DNA of 64,000 nt from Phascolarctos cinereus. Taxonomy: Eukaryota; Chordata; Mammalia; Diprotodontia; Phascolarctidae. Each line of letters starts with the position of its first letter. Position 1 is the first letter of the stretch. The notes under the pieces were generated by a model, which worked only from the letters and a program-made list of their open reading frames with translations, was not told the DNA's origin and did not search any database. Where the stretch lies: positions 2,028,501 to 2,092,500 of the forward strand of contig NW_018344260.1 in the NCBI RefSeq assembly GCF_002099425.1. Reading direction: 5' to 3'. This document shows positions 40,530 through 51,219 of this stretch, piece by piece. Position numbers and translations under genes: made by a program.

Positions 40530-41300
40530 TCTGATCATGATCTCTTGTCTTTTCATCTCTCTCCCTGCCTTATTACTCATCAACCTATATTTTGTCCTTA
40601 CTGTGCCCTTCAGTCCTCCTTGTTATCCTAGTGTATTCTTCCTGCTATAGCCCTGGTTTTTTCCCTTTATAGTTTTGGTCCCCATAGTTAATCAGTTCAA
40701 CAGTCCTAGACCCCTTTAGCTCTTTCCACCTTTATCCTACTGCCAGTCATACCCCACCAACTACCTTCTCCTATTCTGGAGCTGTAAATGATACTCAAGG
40801 GAGTCACACAATGTTAACTGAATCCATGAACAATTCATGTTAACTAATCCCAATTGGACACTCCTCACTGCAAGACAACACTTTCATTTTTCTTTGATGT
40901 ACTATCACGCTCCCCACAGAATCTGTTCTAAACCTTAAGTCTCAAATACCATTTCCCTGTCCCTCCAAGCCAATGAGCTAGCCCAATAAAACTGAGGATA
41001 TTGAGGCCATCCACCATGAGCGCCTTCATCTCCCCTATGGGACCTCTAAATTTTCACCTAGCCTCTCCTCCTTTGCTGTAGTCTAGCCTCTGAGGAAAAA
41101 AGTAGTCTTTTTCCATATCAAGGCTTACCTTATGTCATGATTCCATTCCTTCTGGTAGCTGGTCTTGCCCCTTTAATTATTCCCTCTTTCTCATCTTCAG
41201 TTTCTTCACCTCTACTAGGTGTCCTTCCCAACTTACTTACAAACATGCTGAGGTTCTCCCCCACCCCACTCATCCTTAAAAGTAACAACCTTGCAAAACA
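40530..41300 (+). mobile_element. L2 LINE internal fragment, sense
   Basis: The text around 41090-41250 (GGTGTCCTTCCCAACTTAC, CAAACATGCTGAGGTTCTCC) parallels the L2 copy at 45.6-45.8 kb. Upstream C/T-rich text fits the same region. Confidence 0.6.
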
Positions 41301-41339
41301 TATGTCTAGATTCTTATTAATAATTGAGTAGTTCATAAG

Positions 41340-42155
41340 AAAGATTGGGGGTAGACCTGAGGATATGACTTTAAAAAGTAAAACCATTTAGGAACAGCTA
41401 AAAACAGTAATCATTTTATACAAATGAGGTGCAAGAGGAAGAATCGATACAAGAGAATTAGATGAGGGAGGAGGGCCGGTAGTTCTAGTAACCTACTTTC
41501 ATCAGGAATGGGTTTAAGAGGGAAAATACATATATATTTAGAAGAGTATAAAAGTCTTCTAAATTTAGAAGAAACAAAAAGGTAAGGGAATAGGGAGAGG
41601 GGAGAGGACAAGAGAGGGATTTCTAGAGGGGAGACTGAGAGAATAGGTTATAGGGGGCTATAGAAGGGTGTTTAGATTTATGGGGATGGGAGGATAGGGG
41701 AAGGATCCTTGAAGGGGGTAGGTTAACTAACAGAAAGGCAAGGTAGCAGGTAGAAGTAGAGGAGTCAGGAGGGATAGGAAACAAGAGATATGCACAAACA
41801 CAAAAACACAGATCAGGAGTAAAATTTTGGGGGAAAGTATATGTCTACATATATGCAAGTATATATGTGTATATATGTATATGTATATAGCTATAGAGAA
41901 ATAAATCCACACTCAAATGTAGCCTGCTACCTTGCCTTTCTGCAGTATTTATCATACAGGCTTTCTTGAAATGAAAATTTATCACATATTTTGAATCCTC
42001 TCTTCTGTTCTTCTATGCACATGACATGCTTTTTTTTTTCTTTTCTTATTTTGTAATTAGGTTCCAGTATTTAAGTTTATATGTTTTTTTCTTTTCTCTA
42101 TTCTGTATGTGTTTTTATGTTTGAGTCTAAAATAAAATTTAATTAAAAAAAAAAT
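41340..42155 (+). mobile_element. Old L1/HAL1-like (half-L1) 3' portion
   Basis: Purine-rich inter-ORF-like DNA (CATCAGGAATGGGTTTAAGAGG, GGGAGAGGGGAGAGGAC) leads straight into a 3' UTR-like part (CATATTTTGAATCCTCTCTTC) and a poly(A) end (AATTTAATTAAAAAAAAAATAA). No ORF2-like sequence lies between, as expected of HAL1. A TA/CA stretch at 41840-41890 lies inside. Confidence 0.45.
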
Positions 42156-42205
42156 AACAGCCTTCACTTTAACCTGATGTATCTCAAAGTATTATCTCAT
42201 AAAGA

Positions 42206-42438
42206 CAGCAAGGTGATGCAGTGAATAGAGTGCCAGGTCTGGAGTCAGGAAGACTCTTCTTCATGAGTTCAAATCTAACCTCAGACACTTACTAGCTGTG
42301 TGACCTTGGGCAAGTCACTTGACCCTATTTGCCTCAGTTTCCTCATCTGTAAAATGAGCTGGAGAAGGAAATGGCAAACCACTATGGTATCTCTATCAAG
42401 AAAACTCCCAAAATGGTATCATGAAGAGTCAGACTCAA
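42206..42438 (+). mobile_element. Long marsupial SINE (~230 bp)
   Basis: Head GCAAGGTGATGCAGTGAATAG, core TGTGTGACCTTGGGCAAGTC, then GGAGAAGGAAATGGCAAACCAC and CATGAAGAGTCAGACTCAAC, a 3' extension absent from the shorter SINEs here. Confidence 0.88.
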
Positions 42439-42444
42439 CTGAAC

Positions 42445-42735
42445 AACAGCATCATCTCATTTCCTACCTAGTTTCTTTATCAAACCCCTAGAAAGTACAG
42501 TCTATACTTGCTTTCTTCACTTTCTCATCACACACTCACTTCTCAGCCCCTTGACTTCTATCTTGTATTTACTTGTCCATTACATGTAATACCTCCCCAC
42601 TACCAACAGAGTGTAAGTTTCTTGAAGACAGGAGGTATTTTGGGTTTTTAAGTGTGTACCCAAAACTCCTAGCACAGTGCCTTACACATAGTAAGCACCT
42701 AATAAATGCTTGTTGAATCGAGTTGAATTTGCAAA
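42445..42735 (+). mobile_element. L2 3' end
   Basis: GTAAGTTTCTTGAAGACAGG, CCTAGCACAGTGCCTTACAC and CTAATAAATGCTTGTTGAATCG. Confidence 0.85.
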
Positions 42736-42794
42736 TAGCATGATAATAAACCAAAAGGATCATGAACAAAAAATTGAGATAATAAATTACTCTT

Positions 42795-42940
42795 TTTTTT
42801 TTTAAGGCAATGAGGTTAAGTGACTTGCCCAGGGTCACACAGCTAGTAAGTGTTACGTGTCTGAGGTCAGATTTGAACTCAGGTCCTCCTGAATCCAGGG
42901 CCAGTACTCTATCCACTGCACCATGTAGCTGCCCCCAATT
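42795..42940 (-). mobile_element. Marsupial tRNA-related SINE with target-site duplication
   Basis: T-run, then GTTAAGTGACTTGCCCAGGG and the head complement ending GTAGCTGCCCCC. The target-site duplication AATTACTCTT lies at 42785-42794 and 42941-42950. Confidence 0.93.
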
Positions 42941-43745
42941 AATTACTCTTGTAAGCACGTAGAGGACACAATATAAAAACTATCTTTGTTCTCATGTGCC
43001 ACTAATAAAAAAATCACATAAAAAGAGAAATACTCTTTACAATAATAAAATTTATCTATTTATGTATCAACTTCTCAATGACATACACAAGTCATTTATA
43101 AAAATATAATTCAAAATAGATTTGACAAAAGTAAGGGATAACTAAAAAAAGGGGGCTCTTACATACACGTGGCTAAGAAAATGTAGTAAAAATATCAATA
43201 ATTCCCAAAATAATTTATATATATAATGCAATAACAATTAAAATACCAAGAGGTTGAAGGATAGAGCTGTATAAACTATAGCAAGATTTATGTGTGGGGG
43301 AAAAAAACAGGCAAAGATAACAAGGTGGAATTATGAGGCTCTTACCCTGTGAAATTTTAAAACATACCATATAAAGTGGTAATTCTCACAATTACTTGGT
43401 CCTGAGCAGGCAAGAAAGTGAGAAAATAAATCAATGGAAAATAATAAAGATTGCTGAAAAATAATCAAGCATATACAAAAAATTATATTTGATCAATTCA
43501 CAGATATCTAACTGGCAAAAAGGATTATCATTCAACAAAATAAACTGGATAGTATTACGGCAAGTAACAAGTCACAATGCACACTTCAAAAGAAATCCCA
43601 ATGGATTAAATGAACTAAACATAAAGAAAATCCATTAAAAATTTTTAAAAGAAAGAGAAATAATATTCATCTCAAATGTGAAAATGGAATTTTTAATTTA
43701 TGTAACAAGTGGAAGACATTGTTAGAGACAAAATATCATAAGGTC

Positions 43746-43948
43746 TTTTGTTTCTTCTTTCTCGTGGTTCCTCCTACTGGTTCTAATTCTTCTTTACAAC
43801 ATGACTAATTTGAAAATATGTTTAATAGGAATGTATATGTAGAGCCTATATCAGATTGCACACTGTCTTGGGGAGGGAGGGAGATAAAATTTAAAACTCA
43901 AAAGTTTATGGAAGTAAATGTGAAAACTAAAAATTGATTAATTTTTTA
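43746..43948 (+). mobile_element. 5'-truncated L1 3' UTR stub with 16-bp target-site duplication
   Basis: TTCTTTACAACATGACTAATTTG, CAGATTGCACACTGTCTTGGGG and an A/T-rich tail. The target-site duplication is AAAATATCATA[A/G]GGTC at 43730-43745 and 43949-43964. Confidence 0.87.
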
Positions 43949-43957
43949 AAAATATCA

Positions 43958-44158
43958 TAGGGTCATAGACTTATAGTTGGAAGAGACTTCAAAGTGTACC
44001 TGGTCCAAATCTCCTCTTTTTAGAAATGAGGAACTGAGGGCCAAGAAAGTTAAACGGCTGCCGAAGATCATATAGGTAGTAAGTATTAAGAATTGGCATT
44101 TAAATATAGGACCTCTGACTCCAGAGACTGTTCTTCCCACTGTATCATGCTGCCTTCC
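43958..44158 (+). mobile_element. MIR/THER CORE-SINE
   Basis: CATAGACTTATAGTTGGAAGAG, AAATGAGGAACTGAGGG, GACCTCTGACTCCAGAG and CATGCTGCCTTCC. Confidence 0.85.
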
Positions 44159-44344
44159 TCTGCCCAAAATAGGTGGATTTAATTATATTAAAAATTTTAA
44201 TATCCAAACAATGAACAACATAACCAAAATAAGAAAAAGTAGACTGAGAAAAATTAATGGAAAACATATCTGATATAAATGTATAAGAGTAATGACCAAT
44301 CTTCAGTAAGTAGTCAAAGCATGTGAATAGGCATTTTACTTCAC

Positions 44345-44580
44345 TACTAGATCTCACTGAGGTGACTACTCCCTTCAATGATCCATGCAGTTCATAACCC
44401 ATCCTGGCCCTCTCATCCTGTGTGATTCTCATCCAGATTCCCCTCATAAATCTCACATGAGGATCCACCCAAGTTAGAGGTGCCCTTCCTCTGGTCCTCT
44501 TGACACTGACTGTAGGCCAGTGGAATATGTGAACTGTCCAGTCATTATTCCTCACGTTTACTCCATGATCTCTCACCTTT
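44345..44580 (-). mobile_element. RTE-type LINE C-terminal coding fragment
   Basis: The minus-strand frame reads DHGVNVRNNDWTVHIFHWP, then VKRTRGRAPLTWVDPHVRF and WMRITQDERARMGYELHGS. This is the DNRW..W.PR..KRxRGRPPxRWxD..WMRxAQDR signature of RTE-clade C-termini. Confidence 0.6.
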
Positions 44581-44984
44581 TGTTCAAGTCATCTATCTCT
44601 CTGATGACATTCTTTAGGCTACTTCTGCACAGTTCTTCATGGGTAACTGTTTGCTAAGCTCTCAACCGCCTAAGAAGTGACCCTTAACTTCAATTCTTCA
44701 GAGACTGGTATTACATGACTCAAAGCCACACAGTATCAGTGGAAGGAAAAGGCTTTCATTTCAGGGAGAAGTTTGGAGTTATTAGAAGTTATTGAGAAAT
44801 TAGCACACTTTCCCAAAAGTAAACGAGCTCATTCTCCTATTACTGCTTAATTCTGAGCCCAGCTCATGGTCATTGTGCACTGCCTGTACAAGGTGTAGAT
44901 GTAAACAGAACAAGCGGATGGGCTATAAATTCAACTGCCTATAGTTTAGACAACAAGCATACACCATCTACTTGGTGATGGTTG

Positions 44985-45145
44985 AGTGGGAGGAAGAGAT
45001 TATGAGTGTCAAACACCACATATACTGTCAGACTTAGTTGATGTGTTGGTTAGTTTTGCTAGACTTCTTTTTCCCCTCCTCTCTCCTTTATTCTTTGTTT
45101 AAAAGGAAGACTCTTTCAATGGAAGAAAGGAGAGCCATGTTGTGA
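44985..45145 (+). mobile_element. Old L1 3' UTR fragment
   Basis: ACTGTCAGACTTAGTTGATGTG, GGTTAGTTTTGCTAGACTTC and CTTTTTCCCCTCCTCTC parallel the L1 3' UTR near 51.96-52.08 kb. Confidence 0.6.
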
Positions 45146-45314
45146 GATGAAGGTGATATAAAGGCAAGAGACAGCAAGAAAAAACTAAGAGATTAGGACT
45201 AGATCTGTGATTTCATCTGTTTAGGAAACATCCACGTAAGAAAATTATTTGTAGCAATGCAGATCAGCACCTCTACAACTGATTGTTTTGAAGAATTGCA
45301 TAGCCCACTGAAAA

Positions 45315-45425
45315 GAGAATTACCCAGGGTCACACAGCTAGCATGCATCAGAGGCAGAATTTGAGTTCAGGTCTTCCTGACTTTGAGGCCAGCTCTATAG
45401 CCACAATAGCCCACTGCCCCTCTTT
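45315..45425 (+). mobile_element. MIR/THER 3' half
   Basis: ACCCAGGGTCACACAGCTAGC, CAGGTCTTCCTGACTTTGAGG and CCCACTGCCCCTC. Confidence 0.82.
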
Positions 45426-45539
45426 AAAAAGAAAGAAAAAAAAATATATAATTGCTTTGAAAGAAAAAAAAAACATTCTCTTCCCTCAAGCATCATACAC
45501 CTTCATTTCCCTCCTCTTTCCTCTCATAGTTTACTAACA

Positions 45540-46410
45540 CAGACCATTCATCTTGAGCTCCCTCTTCTCAAACCCTACCCCAACAACATTCCTAATTCTA
45601 CCCTCCCTTACTCCAGTCTCTGATGAAAAAATAGCCCTTCTCATTGTTAAGACCAGACCCTATGCCTGTACTATTGACCCCATCCCCTCCCATCTCTTCC
45701 CATAGCTTCCCCTGCAATTTCACTTCTAATCTTCAATCTAACTGCTCCCTTTCTGCTGCCTACAAACATGCTGAGATCTCCCCTATCCTTTAATTTTTTT
45801 TTTTCACTTGGTCTTCTCTCAAGCTCTCTTATACCTTTCCTCCCTGTCACAGATAAGCTATTTTTAAAAATCCATCTATACTCATTGCCTCTAATTTCTC
45901 CCCTCACTTATTTCTCAAACCCCTTGAATTCTAGTTTCCTATCTCACCACCCAAGTGAAACTACTCTCTTTAAAGATGCCAATGATCTCTTACTTGCCAA
46001 ACCCAAAGTCCCTTTTTCAGATCTCTCTACACATTTGAAACTGTAAATCATCCCCTCTTCCTGGATATTCTCTCCCTTCTCTCAGTTTAAGATGCTACTC
46101 TTTGTTGGTTCTTCTCTCCTTCAGTGTCCTTTACTCAGTCATTATCTCTGTTCCACCCCTCAGTGGCAGCTGGCCTCTAAAGCTGTTCTGGGACCTTTTT
46201 CTCTCTTTACAAACTCTCTTTTGGTGAATTCATGAGTTCCCATGATTTCAATTATCAGCTCTATGACACTGACTTTCAGATCTATATACGCAGCCTCAAC
46301 CTCTATCCTGAGCTCCAGTCTCACGTCAACAATCATCTATTGCACATTTCTGACTATGTATCCTAGAGGCATCTCAAATTCACATAGAAGGCACTTAATA
46401 AATGCTTGTA
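45540..46410 (+). mobile_element. L2 LINE RT-region fragment, sense
   Basis: CCAATGATCTCTTACTTGCC, then CTACACATTTGAAACTGTAAATC (the AFDTVDH region), TTCTGGGACCTTTTTCTCTC and TTCAATTATCAGCTCTATGACACTG. The stretch ends in an L2 tail (GCACTTAATAAATGCTTG). Confidence 0.8.
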
Positions 46411-46574
46411 AAGAGAATTAACTTTTAGGGAAGAAACCTGGCAATACATAATAAGAATCCTAAAACTTATTATGCTTACTAAGAATTTAATCTGAAGGTG
46501 TAATTTAAAAGAAAAAATTCTATTTATATAGTTCAATGAGGGCTACTTAATATGTAATGTTAAAAAAAAAACAA

Positions 46575-46760
46575 TGGCTAGTATTTAAATAGTATCATAC
46601 AGTGTGCAAAGTAATTTATATACATTAGCTCACTTAAGAGTCACAATAAATACCGAGAGGTAAATACTAAAGATATTATTAATCCCCATTTTACAGATGA
46701 GGGAACTAAGACTCAAAGAAGTTAGATGACTTGCTCATAGCCTCAAAGATCAGCCAGAAA
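46575..46760 (+). mobile_element. MIR/THER CORE-SINE
   Basis: GTGTGCAAAGTAATTTATATAC, CCCCATTTTACAGATGAGGG and GTTAGATGACTTGCTC. Confidence 0.82.
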
Positions 46761-46959
46761 GCCTCAAAAGAGAATACCATCTCTTATATGGAAAAGAAAA
46801 TTAACAACTAGAAAAAAAAATTTTAACACAATGAACAAGTACTACGGATAAAAAGAAAAATGCAAAACAAGGAATGTAGAACTAGAAAAAGATATGCTTC
46901 TTCACGATTATTAGATTAAAATACAAAGGGAGCTGCAGGGTATATAGAGTAAATAAGAT

Positions 46960-47052
46960 ATTAGTTTTGTTTTTGTCTCTGTAATGCCATTGCCTAGAAC
47001 TATGCCGATCTCATGGTGGGCATTTAATAAATGCTGAATGAATGAATGAGTC
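46960..47052 (+). mobile_element. L2 3' tail
   Basis: TTGTCTCTGTAATGCC, GGCATTTAATAAATGCTGAATG and AATGAATGAG. Confidence 0.7.
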
Positions 47053-47054
47053 CA

Positions 47055-47770
47055 CAAATATAAGTGACTGATATTAGATCTTATCCTATTTTGATAGGGA
47101 ATATGGGATGAAAAAAATATCACTCACTGAGTTCTTGAAATGGAGAGAGACTGACAACAATGAAAGAAGGGAGTATAGAAAGGGAAGGCTGAGAACAAAG
47201 AAGACAAGCAGAAGTCAAAATTGGGAGTCAACAACTTTTCCAGGGTTGCTCCAGTTCACTGTCAATGAAACAAGGACATATGGAAGCTATGCTTGAAAAT
47301 CCAAACCTGTTAAGTGCCAACAAATTTACAGAAAAATGAATGAATCAACTTTCCAAGATGTTAAACTGCCCTCTGTCATTAGCCCTACTCCCTCCTCCCC
47401 TAAACTTCAAGTTCTGCCTTCAAATCTAGTGTCTTGCTCACTTATCTGTTTCTACTCCTCCCATAAAATATGTATAAGTAAATATGTACAAAAATTTGGG
47501 GTGCTATGATCCACATGAATAGCCCTCACCATTTATTTTTCATCACATGATTCTTCCAGGGGAAGCAAAGGTAATGGAGTGGGAGGGCTGGGAGGGGGGA
47601 AACTTGTATATAGTTGGACCAGCATGATGTTACTGATCCTGGAATACAGGAGCCTTTGTTTTTGAAAGACTTCATAAAATGATGTCCTGAAAGATTTCAT
47701 ACATTTCTAAAAGAGGGGCAAAAAAAAGAAGGAAAGAAAGACAGAAAAAAAAAAGATCTTGGAAGGGCAC
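47055..47770. other. No recognised feature
   Basis: Mostly unique; ends in an A-rich stretch (47700-47755) just before the L1 5' fragment. The short plus frame at 47108-47296 has no recognised domain. Confidence 0.4.
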
Positions 47771-47775
47771 TTCCA

Positions 47776-48962
47776 CTTCCAAGAGCCAAGATGGTGGAGT
47801 AAGAAGTAAGTTGCTCTCACTCTCCCTCACTGACCTCTGAAAGCCCAGAAAACATAGACCCAGGAAAAACTCCGAGCCAGCAAAAAAACAGGGCACAGCA
47901 GTCTCGTACCTCAGGAAGCTTGGGGGATTAATGGGAAAGGTCCCTCTCACTCTGGGGGAGGGAAAGCAATACAGGACTGGAGGCACCCCAGCAAGCCAGC
48001 ACCAAGCCCCACCTCAGCATACCAGGGGGAGATCTCGAGACCCAGGTTGGCAGAGCAGGCAAGTGCCAATACTACAACCCCACCCCCCACACCCCCAGAG
48101 CATCAATACAGGCAGGGGAACCAGTAATGTCATTCTCCAGCAGTGAAATCACCTGGTGCCTCAACATAACTCTGGGAAGCATAACTCCAGAAGGCAAAGC
48201 TTCAGGCTGACAGACATCCACCAACATCAAAACAATCCTATTCAAGGCCCCTGGGTAACCAGGAGCCAAACATTCAAGTGCAAGGCCCCATGAGCAAGAA
48301 AAGGTTGGGCAGGTGCCCCCCTTCACTCCAGCAGGAGAACTCAACATGTTGTTTTTTTTTAAATCAGGAAATAGGCAAATGTCCCAGGCAGCCACTATGT
48401 GTCCATGAACACAAGGTACTTCTGTTTCTCTTGTTTTTATTCTATCCTGAGCTTAGAAGAAGGAGAACCAGATAGGGACATGAACAAAAAGCAGAAATGG
48501 AGAACGATCATAGATTCTAATTTTGGGGAAAGGCAAGATCAAGGCACAAATTCAGAAGAGAACAACATTGTCAACATACCCACATCCAAAAACCTCAAAG
48601 GGGACTATGAACTAGTCTCAAGACCAAAAATCCTTCTTGGAAAAGCTCAAGGAGGATTTTATAAGTCAAATAAGAGAGGTAGAAGAAAAATTGAGGAGCG
48701 GGGAATGAGAGGTACGCAAGAAAGAGTCAATAGCTTGGAAAAGGAAGGACAAAAATTGACTGTAGAAAACAAGTCCTTAAAAAGTAGAATAGGCCAAATG
48801 GAAAAGGAGGTACAAATATAATAGAAGAAAACAACTTGTTAAAAATTAGAATGGGGCAAATGGAAGCTAATGACTCTACGAGAGAGCAAGAATCAAACAG
48901 AAACAAAAAAATGAAAAAAAGTTTAAAATTACTGCTCTACCTGAAAACCATGATAAAAAAAA
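47776..48962 (+). mobile_element. L1 5' fragment: 5' UTR and N-terminal half of ORF1, ending at an internal A-run
   Basis: 5' UTR-like text (GAGCCAAGATGGTGGAG at about 47784) leads to the ORF1 start ATGAACAAAAAGCAG at 48480. ORF1 then reads ERQDQGTNSEENN, VNSLEKEGQKLTVENKSLKSRIGQMEKEVQ, the L1 coiled coil. The element stops at about 48962 in the A-run after CTACCTGAAAACCATGAT. This is the position where the 22.7-kb L1 has its own internal A-run (about 23622-23633). The RRM, ORF2 and 3' UTR are absent. A 96-bp local duplication (48379-48474) sits just before the ORF1 ATG. Confidence 0.8.
48379..48474 (+). repeat. Copy A of a local ~95-bp duplication (partner 50352-50444)
   Basis: This segment aligns with 50352-50444 in the same orientation, with about four substitutions and one 3-bp difference (an extra AGA here). 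The match starts at ATGTCCCAGGCAGCC and stops sharply after AACCAGATA. It interrupts an L1 5' region: the L1-like AGGAAATAGGC lies just upstream, and GGGACATGAAC (the ORF1 start) just downstream. This copy is therefore the inserted one. Confidence 0.85.
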
Positions 48963-48964
48963 AC

Positions 48965-49660
48965 CCTGCTTTTTAAAACTCTGAAATATGCCCACAACCT
49001 TACCCTTGTCCATGTGCTTACTTACCCTCTCTATGACCTCTAAGTATTAGGATTAGTTGGATGGGATTATTCCTTATAGAAACTCATCTCATATCCCTCC
49101 TTTCTCCTTGCCACTCTTCCCATACCAAAGTAATAGCTGCAAAATGAAAACTAATCTAACCATTCTACCACCAATCCTAACCCCAAGAAGGCAGACAGTT
49201 AATATTAAATAAAATAGTAATTCAACACACAACAATAACTTTACTATCATTTCATTATCCAAACCCCAACTTTTTAAGTCTGCACACTACTTATCTTCGG
49301 TTGAATAATCAGCCATCCAAGTTTATCAGTGAATAGTTCCTGAGCACACAGCAAGTTATTTGTTCCTTTAGAAAAATCAAAAGTGATTAAAATATAAATT
49401 TACTTTTCATTTCTTCCAATATTTCAAAGAGCTTTGTGTCTACATGCATTACCTCTTAGGGAAGCTGAGTATTTCTTCTCCAGAAAAAAAATTAAGAGAA
49501 AATGATGACCCAATTAGGTGTCTTCCTCTAATTTCTCTGATTTCTGTGATTACATATGAATCAGTTCTGAGCATATACCATGAGACAGAACTAGATAATA
49601 ACTATGATTCATTGAATGGTAAGCATTTTGGTCAGAGAAAGAATTCACTAAAGAGTGATA
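48965..49660. other. No recognised feature
   Basis: Unique sequence; no supported frame. Confidence 0.4.
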
Positions 49661-49664
49661 GAAG

Positions 49665-50065
49665 GGATCAATAAGTATTTATTTAGCACCTTCTATGAGC
49701 CAGGCACTGTGCTAGGCAGTTAGGTGGCTCTGGGCAAGGAGTCAGGAAGACCTGAGTTCAAATCTAGCCTCAGACACTTACTAGTTGTGTGTCCTTGGGC
49801 AAGCTGCTTAACCCATTTGTCTCAGTTTCCTCAACTGTAAAATGGGAATGATAGTAGCATGTACCTTCCTGGGTTGTTGCGAGGATCAAATGAGATGTCT
49901 GTAAAGCATTTAGCCCAGTGTCTGGCACATAGTAGGCACTATATAAAGCTAGCTATGATGATGGTCGTGACTGGGGATACAAGGACAAAAATGAGTAATT
50001 CCCTGCCCTCAACAACTTTACAATCTGTCTGTTTGTGCAACACATACATATACACATGTAACGTC
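49665..50065 (-). mobile_element. L2 3' end, antisense, split by a MIR
   Basis: ATAAGTATTTATTTAGCACC and GGCACTGTGCTAGG precede the MIR; GGGGATACAAGGACAAAAATG and CTGCCCTCAACAACTTTAC follow it. The two halves join seamlessly in the L2 consensus order. Confidence 0.82.
49713..49968 (+). mobile_element. MIR/THER, near full length, inside L2
   Basis: GAGTCAGGAAGACCTGAGTTC, TTGGGCAAGCTGCTTAACC, CTCAACTGTAAAATGGGAATG, TTGCGAGGATCAAATGAG and CATAGTAGGCACTATATAAAG. Confidence 0.87.
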
Positions 50066-50351
50066 CCTGAAGCACACACTGATATTCCCTCCAGCCAAGG
50101 CAACTGCATGACAAGTTGAGGGAGAGCCTACTTCCAGTCATTTGTGACGGAGGAGCTGGTACTGTGTATTGAGGAAAAGTCCTCTAGCAGGATGCAGAGC
50201 TAGAACAACAGGCAGCTTAGGAGGTACTGAACTAAGTTCAAATACAAACAAGAGCATCCTACAGATCACTTTCTTTTTCCCTTCCTTTTGGAGAATGAGG
50301 CAAGAACTACCAAGTGCTGCTGATGGGGGTGGGGGGAAACGTTACTGCCTT

Positions 50352-50444
50352 ATGTCCCAGGCAGCCGCTATGTGTCCATGAGCACAAGGTACTTCTGTTT
50401 CTCTTCTTTGTATTCTATCCTGAGCTTAGAAGGAGAACCAGATA
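50352..50444 (+). repeat. Copy B of a local ~95-bp duplication (partner 48379-48474)
   Basis: This copy lies inside the unidentified minus-strand coding-like block and covers its C-terminal codons, its stop and about 16 bp beyond. Homology to 48379-48474 ends abruptly on both sides, and no poly(A) accompanies it. A templated insertion of local DNA explains this better than retrotransposition. Confidence 0.85.
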
Positions 50445-50625
50445 TGGAGCTGTCCAAGTAGTGACCATCTAAGTCTGGAGATCCCGAGGTTCCATCAGAG
50501 GTACTACTGGTAAACAGACAGGGCACTAGAGACCACAGTTTGGATGCTATTTCACAACAGAGGAAGCACCTGCAGATGGAGGTGGAAAGACAGTCATTCA
50601 AGGACGACAGCAATTTAGTGAGCAT
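50368..50625 (-). other. Unidentified coding-like block (possible exon or retrocopy remnant)
   Basis: On the minus strand an 85-codon frame from an ATG at 50625 ends in a stop at 50368. The second half has a protein-like composition (SSTSDGTSGSPDLDG, then SPSKLRIEYKEEKQKYLVLMDT-stop) unlike the surrounding repeats. A good acceptor-like sequence (CTGTCTGTTTACCAG) precedes the codons for STSDG, so only the part from about 50506 down may be exon. I do not recognise the protein. It could be a terminal exon of an unknown transcript, a retrocopy remnant, or a chance frame. Its last third (50352-50444) also occurs near 48.4 kb, where the same reading has an in-frame stop and one extra codon. That argues the 50-kb copy is the source. 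Confidence 0.3.
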
Positions 50626-51059
50626 GACGCCCGGTGACAGAGAGAAGTATTAGTCAAGTATTCTATAAAGGCCATTAAAGGGTTATAGCTAAATGAAACC
50701 TCACAAGGACTCCACAAAGGGAGGAAAGGAGTTCTGGGGACGGGAGTCAGCAGGTACCTCTTGATCACAAGTGGCCACTACATATGAACCTCACTACCAC
50801 AGTAAGTAAGTCATTTCTTTTCAGGGCACTTATGTGTGAAGTGTGGGGAGAGGAAAGGAATATATTTGTAACTATTTTTCTTTCTCTAACTTTTCAACAA
50901 ATTCCTTTTCTAAAAAAGCTAATAGAATTCTACCAGCTGATTGATAATGAAGAACACACTGGATGGGAGATAAAGAGCTACATTTACTAGAAATGTCAGC
51001 TATCCCTGAGGCCTCAACCTATTAGTACAATGGGATGCTTTACACAAAATAGATAAAAG

Positions 51060-51215
51060 ATAATTTTAGGGAGACAGCACTATCAAAAGAATAAGGAAAG
51101 ATTTCATGTAGGAGACGGTATTTAAGTTGAAGGATATTGTGTATTCTAAGAAAAAGAGGAAGAGGGGGATGGGGAATAGCTGTAACAAAGGAACAGAGAC
51201 AAGAGAAGTTTGATC
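51060..51215 (-). mobile_element. L2 fragment, antisense (short)
   Basis: AAGATTTCATGTAGGAGACGG, AAGTTGAAGGATATTG and GAACAGAGACAAGAG. Confidence 0.5.
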
Positions 51216-51219
51216 ACAA

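Larger units (their letters stand above)
42960..44340 (+). mobile_element. Old L1 ORF2 remnant, broken by a younger L1 stub and a MIR
   Basis: The text CAATAACAATTAAAATACCAAG, TTCATCTCAAATGTG and, after the inserts, CTTCAGTAAGTAGTCAAAGC and ATGTGAATAGGC corresponds to ORF2 RT-to-C-terminal coding. Many frame breaks. Confidence 0.6.
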
